From the NCBI GenBank assembly GCA_938014885.1, contig CALLQI010000004.1:124001-188000 (forward strand): DNA of 64,000 nt, given 5' to 3'. The translations under genes and the position numbers were made by a program. The DNA is from an uncultured bacterium (GTDB taxonomy: Bacteria > Planctomycetota > UBA8742 > UBA2392). Each line of letters opens with the position of its first letter. The stretch's first letter is position 1. The notes under the pieces were generated by a model, which made no database searches, had not been told where the DNA came from, and saw only the letters and a list, made by a program, of their open reading frames with translations. Of this stretch, positions 32,477 through 41,026 are shown one piece after another.

Positions 32477-33574
32477 CTACACACTGAACCGGAAGTGCAT
32501 CACGTCGCCGTCCTGCACGACATACTCTTTGCCTTCGGTGCGCATCTTGCCGGCTTCCTTGGCGCCTTGTTCGCCGTTGTGGGCCGCGAAATCGGCGTAG
32601 GCGATGGTTTCGGCGCGGATGAAGCCCTTCTCAAAGTCACTGTGAATCTTGCCCGCGGCCACCGGCGCGGTGTCGCCGGCGACGATGGTCCAGGCGCGCA
32701 CTTCCTTCACGCCGGCCGTGAAGTAGGTGCGCAGGCCCAGCAGCCGGTAACCCGCCTGGATCAGGCGGTCCAGGCCGCTCTCACTCAGGCCCAGGCCCTC
32801 CATGAACTCGCGGCGCTCGGCGGCGGGCAGGCGTGCGATGTCGCCTTCGATCTTGCTGCTCACGATCACGCACTGTGCGCCTTCTTCAGCGGCGATGCGC
32901 TTGACCACGTCGCTGTGTTTGTTGCCGTTGGGCAGTTCGTCTTCGCCCACGTTGGCCACGTACAGCACCGGCTTGCGGGTCAGCAGGCACAGTTCGCGCG
33001 CGATGTACTCGTGCTGCGGCTCAATTTCGACGGTGCTGGCGGCCTTGGCTTCATCCAATACCGGCTTCAGCCGGTTCAGGATTTCTACGCGCAGCTTCTC
33101 TTCTTTGTCGCCGCCGCGGGCTAGCTTCTCGGCCTTCTCGAGGCGCTTGGTAACGGTCTCAAGGTCCTTGAGTGCAAGCTCGGTCTGGATCACGCGGATG
33201 TCGCGCTCAGGGTCCACGCTGTTGCTGACGTGAATCACGTTGGGGTCTTCAAAGCAGCGCACAACATGCGCGATCGCGTCCACGTCGCGGATGTGCATCA
33301 GGAACTTGTTGCCAAGCCCTTCGTTCTTGGAGGCACCCTCAACCAGGCCGGCGATGTCTTCAAACTGGATTGTGGCCGGCACCACCTTCTGCGGCTTCAC
33401 GATCTCGGTCAGCTTGTCGATGCGCGGGTCCGGTACCACCACCGTGCCGGTGTTGGGCTCAATGGTGCAGAAAGGATAATTCGCGGCGGCCGCAATCTCG
33501 CTGGCCGTGATCGCGTTGAACAGCGTGCTTTTGCCCACGTTGGGAAGCCCGACGATGCCGCACTTGAAGCCCAT
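32477..33574 (-). CDS. ychF: YchF/OLA1-type translation-associated GTPase/ATPase
   Basis: The 365-residue protein has the G1 motif GLPNVGKSTL, G3 DIAGLVEGA, a coiled insertion (about 130-165) and a C-terminal TGS domain ending EGKEYVVQDGDVMHFRFSV. The NxxE in place of NKxD (YVANVGEDEL) fits YchF, which prefers ATP over GTP and binds ribosomes. Length matches the family (363-365). The gene is divergent from lgt, with 175 bases between the starts. Confidence 0.96.
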   Translation of the reverse strand: MGFKCGIVGLPNVGKSTLFNAITASEIAAAANYPFCTIEPNTGTVVVPDPRIDKLTEIVKPQKVVPATIQFEDIAGLVEGASKNEGLGNKFLMHIRDVDAIAHVVRCFEDPNVIHVSNSVDPERDIRVIQTELALKDLETVTKRLEKAEKLARGGDKEEKLRVEILNRLKPVLDEAKAASTVEIEPQHEYIARELCLLTRKPVLYVANVGEDELPNGNKHSDVVKRIAAEEGAQCVIVSSKIEGDIARLPAAERREFMEGLGLSESGLDRLIQAGYRLLGLRTYFTAGVKEVRAWTIVAGDTAPVAAGKIHSDFEKGFIRAETIAYADFAAHNGEQGAKEAGKMRTEGKEYVVQDGDVMHFRFSV

Positions 33575-33749
33575 GAACTGCCTTTCGTTGCTGCGTTGAG
33601 ATGCCGCGTGAAGCTGTCCTTGAAAGGGGCGGAATTATAGGCGCGGCCGCGTTGCGCGCCATAACGTGCATCGGCGACTCGCACCGGCTGCCCCCGGGGT
33701 GGCGCGTGGCCGCGTGCGCCCCTACACTGCCGCGCTTTGCGGAGCCTGC

Positions 33750-34931
33750 GTGCTGGGAATTCTTGAACATCCGAACTGGGACCCCGTGATCTTTACGATC
33801 AAAGAGCCCCAGCTTGCCCTGCGCTGGTACGGCCTGATGTATGTGCTGGCCTTCACCATCGGCTACTTCATCCTGCGCTGGCTGCAAAAGATCGGCTACC
33901 TGCGCGTCAAGGCCGAAGACGTCACCAACGTGATCGTGGTCGGTGTGCTGGGCACGTTCCTGGGCGGGCGGCTGGGTTACCTGCTGTTCTACCAGTTCGA
34001 CAAGCTGGTGGTCGGCAAAGGCGGCCACACGATTGGTGAGCGCTTCAGCATGATTTACTCGGTGTGGGACGGCGGCATGAGCTTCCACGGCGGGGTGTTC
34101 GGCGTGGCGATTGCCGTGATCATTTACGCGTGGCGCAGGAAGTACAGCTTCTGGAACATCATCGACGCCTCGGCCCACCTGGTGCCGCTGGGCGTGGCAC
34201 TGGTGCGTTGCGGCAACTTCATTAATGGTGAGCTTTACGGGCGCATGATTACGGATGCCGACGGCAAGCCCGTCTACGACGAGGCCAAGCTGCCGTGGTA
34301 CGCGATGAAGTTCCCGACCGAGCAAACCGACCAGAACGCGCGCATCCAGTTGCAGCGCGCCATTGAGCGCGACTACCTGGCCGCAAACCCGGACGCAGCC
34401 GACATCCCCAACAAGATCTACCACGTGCCGCCGGTGAAGCCCGAAGTGTGGACACAGGTGAAAGAGCACTTCCCCGGCCGCTATCCCAGCCAGATCGTGC
34501 AGTTCCTGTTCGAAGGCGTGCTGGTGCTGCTGTCGATCTGGGTGCTGCGCCGCTTCGTGAAGAAGCCCGGCCAGCTCGGCGGCGCTTTCCTGATGCTGTA
34601 CGCCATTTTCCGCATCCCGGCTGAAATGATCCGCCAGCCCGACGGCCAGATTGACCCGGCCCGTGCGGCAGAACTGGGAGGCACGGCCGCATTCCTGCAT
34701 GCGATCGGCCTGACGATGGGCCAGTTCCTGAGTGTGGTGATTTTCGTGATCGGAGCGGTGGTGTTTGTGCTGTTCCAGATGAAGAAGCTCAGCGGCGAAC
34801 CCTACACGCCGGAGCAGCGCCGGGGCGGCTTCTGGCGCGACACGATCCGCGACTTCCCTGAGATCATCGGCCTGCGCAAACCCAAGCCAGCCGCCGCAGC
34901 CGTCAAAGAAGACAAACCCGCCAAGGACTGA
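33750..34931 (+). CDS. lgt: prolipoprotein diacylglyceryl transferase
   Basis: The 393-residue membrane protein transfers diacylglycerol from phosphatidylglycerol to the lipobox Cys of prolipoproteins. The signature GNFINGELYGR and the preceding MSFHGGVFG are present; the catalytic His and Arg residues of the family fall in these regions. GTG 33750 is preferred because GGAG lies six bases upstream and the following LGILEHPNWDPVIFTI matches family N-termini. The protein is longer than E. coli Lgt because of an insert of about 60 residues (260-320 region) and a Lys/Ala-rich C-terminal tail. With LspA at 6769 it serves the many lipoproteins of the window. A 13-bp tandem duplication (34927-34952) covers the stop codon. 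Confidence 0.94.
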   Translation: MLGILEHPNWDPVIFTIKEPQLALRWYGLMYVLAFTIGYFILRWLQKIGYLRVKAEDVTNVIVVGVLGTFLGGRLGYLLFYQFDKLVVGKGGHTIGERFSMIYSVWDGGMSFHGGVFGVAIAVIIYAWRRKYSFWNIIDASAHLVPLGVALVRCGNFINGELYGRMITDADGKPVYDEAKLPWYAMKFPTEQTDQNARIQLQRAIERDYLAANPDAADIPNKIYHVPPVKPEVWTQVKEHFPGRYPSQIVQFLFEGVLVLLSIWVLRRFVKKPGQLGGAFLMLYAIFRIPAEMIRQPDGQIDPARAAELGGTAAFLHAIGLTMGQFLSVVIFVIGAVVFVLFQMKKLSGEPYTPEQRRGGFWRDTIRDFPEIIGLRKPKPAAAAVKEDKPAKD

Positions 34932-35060
34932 TCGGCGTGACTGATCGGCGTGTAAGACACTTCAACTTTCTGCGTATCCCATCGTGACTGCCATCCGTCA
35001 TTGCACAGAAGCCCCACGGGGCACGGTTTGGCGGAAATCCGCCCGGAACAGGAGAGGTAC

Positions 35061-35654
35061 ATGAAACGCTTTCTGATCACATGCAGTGCGGCACTGATGC
35101 TGACCGTTGTGGCCGGGCTTGTGCCCGCGCTGTCGCAAGAAGGTGAAGGCGGCGAAGACCCGATGGCCGCGCTGGCCCAGCCGGGGCCGCAGCACAAGAT
35201 GTTGGCGGAAGACGCGGGCAACTGGACGATTGAAGGCAAGATGTGGATGCCGGAAGGCGAGAAGCTGATCGAAATGCCGATGTCCGGCAAGTCCACAATG
35301 AAGATGGTCTACGACCGCTACCTGCACGAAGAACTGACCATCGGCGAAGGCGAGCAGGCGATGAAAATCCAGGGCTACATCGGCTACGACAACAGCGCGC
35401 AGGAATACCAGTGCATGTACATCAGCGGCATGAGCACCGGGATGCAGGTGTACAGCGGCAGCTACGACGAAAAGACCAAGACCATGTCCTTCACGCTGTC
35501 CTGGACCGACAAGGGCATGGGCGACATGAAGCGCAAAAGCCGCGTGGTCAGCACCAAGAAAAGCGCCGACGAAGCGCTAATGAGCATGTACGAAACCTTC
35601 GGCGACGAGCCCGAGATGAAGGTCATGGAAATGACCTACAAGCGCGTGAAGTAG
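35061..35654 (+). CDS. exported DUF1579 family protein
   Basis: The 197-residue protein begins with a signal peptide (FLITCSAALMLTVVAGLVPALS) after CAGGAGAGGTAC. The mature part matches DUF1579: QPGPQHKMLAEDAGNWTIEGKMW at the start and GYIGYDNSAQEYQCMYI in the middle, a lipocalin-like beta barrel. It is found mostly in environmental bacteria and has no established biochemical role. It would be periplasmic. A GC-rich hairpin follows at 35682-35703, before the tRNA gene on the other strand. Confidence 0.82.
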   Translation: MKRFLITCSAALMLTVVAGLVPALSQEGEGGEDPMAALAQPGPQHKMLAEDAGNWTIEGKMWMPEGEKLIEMPMSGKSTMKMVYDRYLHEELTIGEGEQAMKIQGYIGYDNSAQEYQCMYISGMSTGMQVYSGSYDEKTKTMSFTLSWTDKGMGDMKRKSRVVSTKKSADEALMSMYETFGDEPEMKVMEMTYKRVK

Positions 35655-35681
35655 AAACCGCGCACAGGCCTTGAACAGAAA

Positions 35682-35703
35682 GCGGCCCCCGGAAGGGGGC
35701 CGC
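35682..35703. terminator. hairpin between the DUF1579 gene and tRNA-Val
   Basis: GCGGCCCCC-GGAA-GGGGGCCGC forms a 9-bp stem with a stable tetraloop. It lacks a T-tract but lies between convergent transcription units, downstream of both. Confidence 0.6.
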
Positions 35704-35711
35704 GCTATGGG

Positions 35712-35788
35712 TGGTGGACGCTACTGGACTCGAACCAGTGACCCCTGCCGTGTGAAGACAGTGCTCTAACCAACTGAGCTAAGCGTCC
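35712..35788 (-). tRNA. tRNA-Val (anticodon CAC)
   Basis: Read on the minus strand, the sequence folds as a standard cloverleaf: acceptor GGACGCT/AGCGTCC, D stem GCTC/GAGC, anticodon stem CTGTC/GGCAG with loop TTCACAC (anticodon CAC, reading GUG), variable loop GGGTC, T stem ACTGG/CCAGT with loop TTCGAGT. The discriminator is A and CCA is encoded (35712-35714). Confidence 0.95.
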
Positions 35789-35928
35789 GTTTTCAAATTA
35801 CCGCAGCCACAAACGAACTGGCGGCCGCGAAAGTTGCTCTAAACCCTTGCCCGCAGCCCGGTTGCCGGGGGCTTGGGGGCGCGTATACTAGGCCTCGCAC
35901 TCATGTCGTCAAGCTACGGTGAGGTTTC

Positions 35929-36612
35929 ATGGAAACGATCCTGGTCGTCGAGGATGACCCATCTATCCAGCGCGGCCTTGAGCTGAACCTGCAGGTGGAA
36001 GGCTATTCGGTCATCACCGCGGGCGACGGCGAAGAAGGCCTGAAGCAGGCCCTTGAGCGCAAGCCGGACATCATCCTGCTGGACGTGATGCTGCCCAAGC
36101 TGTCGGGCTTTGACATCTGCCGCCAGTTGCGCAAGCAGGGCATGACCATGCCGATCATCATGCTGACCGCCAAGACACAGGAGATCGACAAGATCATGGG
36201 CCTTGAGCTCGGGGCCGATGACTACGTCACCAAGCCATTCAGCGTGGCCGAAGTCGTGGCCCGCGTGAACGCGCACATGCGCCGCAGCAAACGCTTTGAA
36301 ACCAGCGAGGCCGACTACACCTTCGCCGACTACAGTCTGGACGTGAAGGGGCAGGTACTGCGCCGCAGCGGCAAGCAGATTGAACTGTCGCAAAAAGAGT
36401 TCCTGATGCTGAAGCTGTTCCTCGAGAACGAGGGCAAGGTGTTGACGCGTCAAGAAATCCTGGCGAAGGTCTGGGGCTTTGACTACTACGGCACTGACCG
36501 CACCGTGGACAACTTCATCAACAAACTGCGCCAGAAGGTCGAAGACGACATCAACAACCCGCGCCACATCCTCACCATGCGCGGAAGCGGCTACAAGTTC
36601 CTGAAAGGCTGA
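35929..36612 (+). CDS. OmpR/PhoB-family response regulator
   Basis: The 227-residue protein has a receiver domain (residues 1-115) with the acidic pocket at Glu8-Asp9-Asp10, phospho-acceptor Asp52 in LLDVMLP, and Lys102 in TKPF. The C-terminal winged helix (130-225) contains ELSQKEFLMLKLFLENEGKVL and TVDNFINKLRQKVEDD, typical of PhoB-type DNA-binding domains. No histidine kinase is next to it; the following gene is a Ser/Thr kinase 300 bases away, so it may be an orphan regulator. The target genes cannot be inferred. Confidence 0.93.
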   Translation: METILVVEDDPSIQRGLELNLQVEGYSVITAGDGEEGLKQALERKPDIILLDVMLPKLSGFDICRQLRKQGMTMPIIMLTAKTQEIDKIMGLELGADDYVTKPFSVAEVVARVNAHMRRSKRFETSEADYTFADYSLDVKGQVLRRSGKQIELSQKEFLMLKLFLENEGKVLTRQEILAKVWGFDYYGTDRTVDNFINKLRQKVEDDINNPRHILTMRGSGYKFLKG

Positions 36613-36912
36613 AGTAGGCTGCGAACTGCCGCGAGCCTCGGCCGATAAGCCGGGGACACACGCCACCGGCGGGCGAGGCAGCTGAACATTCCGATTCGTG
36701 CGTCCCCAGCCTGTCGGCTGGGGCTGGCGTTAACTGGCCGTGAGCATAGAGCTCCGGACGCGCCACACGGTGCCAAGTGCTTAGCTGCGCGCCGGTTGCG
36801 TCGATTCGCACGAGGCGCCTCGTTCGTTCGCACAATTTCTGGAATTGTGCATACCCGGTGAATCGTTACCCGTAAGCATTGGCCAAATCGCAGTTTATGG
36901 GTTACTTTATGT
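36613..36912. other. intergenic region with hairpins upstream of the kinase gene
   Basis: No gene is seen in these 300 bases. A CCCCAGCC-TGTC-GGCTGGGG hairpin (36704-36723) may end transcription of the response regulator. An AT-rich inverted repeat lies at 36830-36850. The last 60 bases are AT-rich for this genome and probably hold the kinase promoter. Confidence 0.6.
36830..36850. promoter_or_regulatory. inverted repeat, possible operator upstream of the kinase gene
   Basis: GCACAATT-TCTGG-AATTGTGC is a perfect 8-bp inverted repeat with a 5-base centre, 62 bases before the kinase start. It has no T-tract and is AT-rich, so it resembles a dimer-binding operator more than a terminator. Confidence 0.5.
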
Positions 36913-38319
36913 GTGTGGGTTTCTCGGCCGGGGTCTGCAACCGTGGACGACTTTGCACTACGTGGCTTTTCGTTCCCGAGTTCGTCGAGTTACACCATCG
37001 TCGAAGAGCTCGGCCGTGGCGGTATGGGTGTCGTGTACCTGGTCGAGAAAAACTGCGGCGGTGTGCTCGACTACGTCGTCTTCAAGTCTTTCAAGACCCT
37101 TGATGATGAGCAAGAAGCCCGCCTGCGCAATGAAGCCAACATCGCGACCTTCCTGCGCCACGAGAACATCGTCAAGACCTACGGTCTTGAGACGGTGAAG
37201 CTGGACGCGATGCCCGAAGAGTTCCGCAAGAACTTCGCGATCCGCACCCTGCCCAAGCAGACCAGCGACTTGAACCTTGCCAGCTTTCACCTGCGCCGCA
37301 TCGCCGACCCGCGCAAGGGCCAAAAACGCACGCCGGGCTTTGCTCCGGCACGCATGCCCAACCCCAAGGCCACGAAAGTCGTCGACACCAGCCCGCGCGT
37401 TCTGTTCATGTGCATGGACTATGTCGACGGCGTCGACATGGCGATGCTGATGCGCCACCACTTCAAGATGCACCTGCTGCTGCCGGTGCACCTTTCGATG
37501 TTCATCGTCAGCCGGATCGCGCGTTCGCTGGATTACGCGCACCAGTGGATCGTCCACAAAGACGTCACGCCGGGCAACATCCTGATCAACAGCGAAGGCG
37601 TGCCCAAGCTGACTGACTTCGGTATCGCGGCCCCGCTGTCTGCCGCCGGCGAAGAGTTCGCGGGCAAAGTGCACTACATGGCACCGGAACAACTGGCGCG
37701 AGAGAAAGTGGACGGCCGCGCCGACATCTTCAGCCTGGGCGTGGTGGCCTATGAACTGCTGACAGGCATCAACCTGTTCAAGCCAATCCAGCGCGGCACC
37801 TGGGACGAAAACGTGCGCTGGGTGAAGTCGGCCCAAAGCCGCCCGATCGTGCCGCCGCACCTGGTGTGCCGCGACGTCCCAGAGCGCCTCAGCCAGATCG
37901 TGATGAACATGCTCGAGTTTGACGTCAACAAGCGCACCAAGCGCATGATCGAAGTCTTGATGGAATTCGAGAAGCGCTACCTTTACGCCCAGGGCTACGG
38001 GCCCACCAACAACAGCCTGTCCAGCTACCTGCGCATCTTTGAATCCGACTTCAACGGCGCATCACAAGACGATTTGCGCCAGCTTACGTTCCTGCGCAAC
38101 GCCGACGGCAAGGTCGCGCTGCAGCGCCGCATCTGCAAGGAACTGTTCACGGAAACGGGCATGGACATGGTGCTGCAACGCAAGCGCAGCCCGATCTACA
38201 ACGTGATCGCGCGGCAGGAAGCCGGCAGCCGCAGCAACCCGGTGCCGCACAACAACTACCCTGCCGGCCCGGCCGCCGTAGCCGGCGGCAGCGTGATCAT
38301 CGAGAAAGACTCTCTGTAA
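36913..38319 (+). CDS. eukaryote-like Ser/Thr protein kinase, cytoplasmic
   Basis: The 468-residue protein contains a full kinase domain (about 28-345): Gly loop GRGGMGVVYLVEK, ATP Lys58 in VVFKSF, Glu74, catalytic HKDVTPGNIL (Asp217), DFGIA (Asp235) and APEQ. An unusual basic insert of about 65 residues (97-161) lies between the N-lobe strands. The catalytic loop reads HKD rather than HRD. No transmembrane helix or sensor domain follows; the C-terminal 110 residues (FLRNADGKVALQRRICKELF) are helical and unassigned. It is therefore probably a soluble kinase. The start is uncertain: GTG 36913 or GTG 36943; neither has a clear ribosome-binding site. Confidence 0.9.
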   Translation: MWVSRPGSATVDDFALRGFSFPSSSSYTIVEELGRGGMGVVYLVEKNCGGVLDYVVFKSFKTLDDEQEARLRNEANIATFLRHENIVKTYGLETVKLDAMPEEFRKNFAIRTLPKQTSDLNLASFHLRRIADPRKGQKRTPGFAPARMPNPKATKVVDTSPRVLFMCMDYVDGVDMAMLMRHHFKMHLLLPVHLSMFIVSRIARSLDYAHQWIVHKDVTPGNILINSEGVPKLTDFGIAAPLSAAGEEFAGKVHYMAPEQLAREKVDGRADIFSLGVVAYELLTGINLFKPIQRGTWDENVRWVKSAQSRPIVPPHLVCRDVPERLSQIVMNMLEFDVNKRTKRMIEVLMEFEKRYLYAQGYGPTNNSLSSYLRIFESDFNGASQDDLRQLTFLRNADGKVALQRRICKELFTETGMDMVLQRKRSPIYNVIARQEAGSRSNPVPHNNYPAGPAAVAGGSVIIEKDSL

Positions 38320-38326
38320 GCGTAAC

Positions 38327-39070
38327 TCAGGGATCGACGAAGACGCCGTCGGCCATCTTCAGGTGGCGGCGGGCGCGCTGCGCGATGCTTTCGTCGTGGG
38401 TGACAATCAGGAAGGTCTGCTGCTGCTCGGCGTTGAATTGCTCGATCAGGGCAAAGATGCCGTCGGCAGTCTTGCTGTCGAGGTTGCCGGTGGGTTCATC
38501 GCAGAACACCACGGCGGGCTGATTCACGAGCGCCCGCGCCAATGCCACGCGCTGGCGCTCGCCGCCCGACAACCGTGAGGGCACGTGGCCCATGCGCGCG
38601 CCAAGACCGACGCGCTCAAGCAGGTTTTCGGCCCGCTGCTTCAGTTCGCCGGCGTTGCGCATCCACGTCATGCTGCCGGCACCGATACGGGCGGGCATCA
38701 GCACGTTTTCAAGCGCGCTGAACTCGGGCAGCAGGTGAAAGCTCTGGAACACGAAGCCGAACTCGCGGTTGCGAACCTTAGCCGCGGCTTCATCGCCCAG
38801 CTTGCTGAGATTGCGACCCTTGTACAGGACCTCACCGGCCGTGGGCGTGTCCAGCAGACCCAGCAGGTGCATGAGCGTGCTCTTGCCCGCGCCGCTGGCG
38901 CCGACGATCGACGCAATCTCGGATTTATGCAGCTTGAAATCCACGCCGCGCAGCACGGTCAGTTCAGTTTCGCCGGACTGGAACGTGCGCACGAGGCCGC
39001 GACACTCAAGGATCGGCGTTGCGTCGGGTTCTGTGCTGTCCACTGTGGCTGCAGGCGCGGGTTCGGTCAT
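38327..39070 (-). CDS. ABC transporter ATP-binding protein, LolD/MacB type
   Basis: The 247-residue protein has Walker A GASGAGKST, Q-loop region VFQSFHLLPEFSALENV, signature LSGGERQRVALARAL and Walker B VVFCDEPTGNLD. The EFSALENVLMPARI and GNLDSKT segments place it in the LolD/MacB/FtsE group, which drives mechanotransmission or lipoprotein release rather than classic import. No partner permease is adjacent in the window, so lipoprotein sorting (LolCDE) is only a possibility. It is convergent with the kinase gene, 7 bases apart. Confidence 0.9.
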   Translation of the reverse strand: MTEPAPAATVDSTEPDATPILECRGLVRTFQSGETELTVLRGVDFKLHKSEIASIVGASGAGKSTLMHLLGLLDTPTAGEVLYKGRNLSKLGDEAAAKVRNREFGFVFQSFHLLPEFSALENVLMPARIGAGSMTWMRNAGELKQRAENLLERVGLGARMGHVPSRLSGGERQRVALARALVNQPAVVFCDEPTGNLDSKTADGIFALIEQFNAEQQQTFLIVTHDESIAQRARRHLKMADGVFVDP

Positions 39071-39109
39071 CGCTGGACAGCCTATGGACGCAGCTGGGGA
39101 TTGAAAGGG

Positions 39110-40114
39110 TCAGCCCTGCCAGCGCGAGGCCTGGTGTGTGCCGCGGCGCTTGAGCTCGTCGGAAATCATCGCGTAGATCTGCAATTTCGTTTTGCCCCAC
39201 TGCGGCGCGATCACGCCCGGGTCCGTGATTTCACCAACAAGGCGCTGGATGCAGCACCATGGCGGCATCTGCTCAATGCAATCGGCGGCCAGTTGCACGT
39301 GGGTCTCGAGGTCGATCACTTCGAACTCGCCGGCGCGGTACTGCCCGGCCATCACGGTACTTTCATAGATGTAGCAATGATGGAACTTGACGCTGTCGGG
39401 CGCCAGCCGCGCGCATTCGCTGATGCTTGCACCGATCATGGCCGCGTCTTCGCCGGGCAGGCCCGCAATCAGGTGCAGGCACAGATGCAGGTCGGGGCCG
39501 TGCAGGCGCGTCAGCTCGACGGCGGCCACGGTTTCGGCGTGGGTGTGGGCGCGGTTCACGCGCGCAGCCGTTACATCGTGCATGGTCTGCATGCCGTACT
39601 CGATGGCAATGAACGGACGCGCGATGCTGGTGCGGCCCTCCGCCAACTTGCGCTGCCAGACTTCCGCGCTGCCATCGGCGTAACTTTGCAGTAGCCGAAG
39701 TTTTTCTGCATCTATGCAGTCGGGGCGAGTGCCGACGGACATGCCGACTATGCCGTCCTGGGCCAGCGCATCGTCGAACAGGGCCTTCAGCTTCTCGACC
39801 GGTGCATAGGTATTCGTGAATGTCTGGAAGTAGGCCAGAAACTTGTCGGCCTTGAACTTGTCGGCGTAAAACTTGCGGCCGGCCTCAATCTGGCCGCTGA
39901 TGCGCGAAACATGCCCGCGCAAAGCCGGGCTGAAGCTGGTGTTGTCGCAAAACGTGCAGCCGCCGGTGCTGCGCGTACCGTCAATGTTGGGGCAGGTGAA
40001 GCCGGCGTCGATGGTGATTTTGTAGGCCGGGGAACCGAACCAATGCTTCATCAGCCGGCCGAAAGGTTTGTAGTATGGCGGCCGGGCCAGCTCGGTAAGA
40101 TCCAGGGTTTCCAT
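39110..40114 (-). CDS. YhcC-type radical SAM protein
   Basis: The 334-residue protein belongs to the YhcC (TIGR01212-like) group. The cluster motif is CPNIDGTRSTGGCTFCDN, where the spacing between the first and second Cys is longer than in standard CxxxCxxC radical SAM enzymes, as is usual for this group. YFQTFTNTYAPVEKL and SVGTRPDCI are also typical. Its substrate is not known; Elp3/HemN-like folds suggest RNA or cofactor modification. The ATG at 40114 overlaps the possible start of the divergent gene at 40113 in a CATG. An upstream in-frame ATG at 40126 is possible. Confidence 0.87.
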   Translation of the reverse strand: METLDLTELARPPYYKPFGRLMKHWFGSPAYKITIDAGFTCPNIDGTRSTGGCTFCDNTSFSPALRGHVSRISGQIEAGRKFYADKFKADKFLAYFQTFTNTYAPVEKLKALFDDALAQDGIVGMSVGTRPDCIDAEKLRLLQSYADGSAEVWQRKLAEGRTSIARPFIAIEYGMQTMHDVTAARVNRAHTHAETVAAVELTRLHGPDLHLCLHLIAGLPGEDAAMIGASISECARLAPDSVKFHHCYIYESTVMAGQYRAGEFEVIDLETHVQLAADCIEQMPPWCCIQRLVGEITDPGVIAPQWGKTKLQIYAMISDELKRRGTHQASRWQG

Positions 40115-40124
40115 GCCGGTTCGC

Positions 40125-40895
40125 ATGATCAAGCTGAGTATAGCGACGCTGCTGCTGCTGGCAGTGGGGGGCTGCGCCACGGGCGGGAATTACCTTGCCG
40201 CGCCGGTCGAGCCCGGAGTGCTGCCGCCCTACACCGTAGGCATTGAGTTGCGCGGCGAACCCGAGTGGGACGAAGACCACTACGAAGTAAGCCTGGGCTT
40301 TGAGCTGCGGGCCCGCGACGAGTTTGCCTACAACTCGATAGTTCAGGAGATCGTGCAGGAAGTGGTGTACGAGCGCTTCGACGGCCGCAAGATCCGCGAG
40401 ACGCTGACACTGGTTGAGACCTTCCGGCTGCATCGCTTCGGCACCGATGACAAGGGCGAGGTGGTGTACCGGCTGCCAAGCTTCCAGCGCGACCGGCACT
40501 TCGAGCGCGGCTACCTCAGTGTAGGGCCGATGATCAAGCAGATTGACGTGTGGCGCGTCGTGCGCTTCTACCCGGCCTATGTGGAAGGCACGGACTCAAC
40601 GCACCTCGGCTTCGCGCACTTGCCGCAGAACCGCGACGGCAGCATCGTCACGAACATCCCCGAAAACTTCAACGAGACCCACCAGAAGAACTACGACACG
40701 CGCGGGCTGATCGTGCAATGCGACCGCGCCAACGCGAAGTGGTACCACATGCGCTATCACTGGTGGCGCGAGCCCAACGGCACAAGGCCGCTGGCGGTGT
40801 TCACCTTCAAGCGCTACGAGCGCCCGGCCGACGAACCAGAATGGCTCGCCCACACGCTCGAGCACGGGGTACGCCAGGCCAACGCGGGCGAGTGA
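40125..40895 (+). CDS. lipoprotein of unknown function
   Basis: The 256-residue protein starts with a clear lipoprotein signal (IKLSIATLLLLAVGGC, lipid Cys17). The mature part is rich in aromatic and charged residues (YEVSLGFELRARDEFAYN, MRYHWWREPNGTRPLAVFTFKRY) and looks like a beta sandwich. I do not recognise the family. ATG 40125 is chosen because it gives a normal signal peptide; an in-frame ATG at 40113 would add four residues and would overlap the divergent start codon. Neither has a ribosome-binding site, so the message may be leaderless or weakly translated. Confidence 0.65.
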   Translation: MIKLSIATLLLLAVGGCATGGNYLAAPVEPGVLPPYTVGIELRGEPEWDEDHYEVSLGFELRARDEFAYNSIVQEIVQEVVYERFDGRKIRETLTLVETFRLHRFGTDDKGEVVYRLPSFQRDRHFERGYLSVGPMIKQIDVWRVVRFYPAYVEGTDSTHLGFAHLPQNRDGSIVTNIPENFNETHQKNYDTRGLIVQCDRANAKWYHMRYHWWREPNGTRPLAVFTFKRYERPADEPEWLAHTLEHGVRQANAGE

Positions 40896-41026
40896 TTCGG
40901 GGGCTTGGGGCTTCGGGCTCGGTGCCCAGACACCGCGGCCGGAACTGCTGTTGCCGTTGAGCACTAAGCACAGGGCACTACGCACGGGGTACGGGGCACG
41001 GGGCACGGGGCACTGAGCACCGCGCA
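40896..41026. repeat. short tandem repeats in intergenic DNA
   Basis: Imperfect repeats of GGGGCAC/GGGGTAC (about 40985-41013) and GAGCACTAAGCACAGGGCAC lie between convergent genes, after a GGGGCTTGGGGCTTCGGGCT stretch. No gene or CRISPR-like regular spacing is seen. Confidence 0.55.

Noticed and set aside
35712..35788. Integration site at tRNA-Val
   Set aside because: No integrase, no att duplication and no composition change on either side.
40985..41013. CRISPR-like repeats
   Set aside because: Units of 7-8 bases are contiguous without spacers; no cas gene is present.
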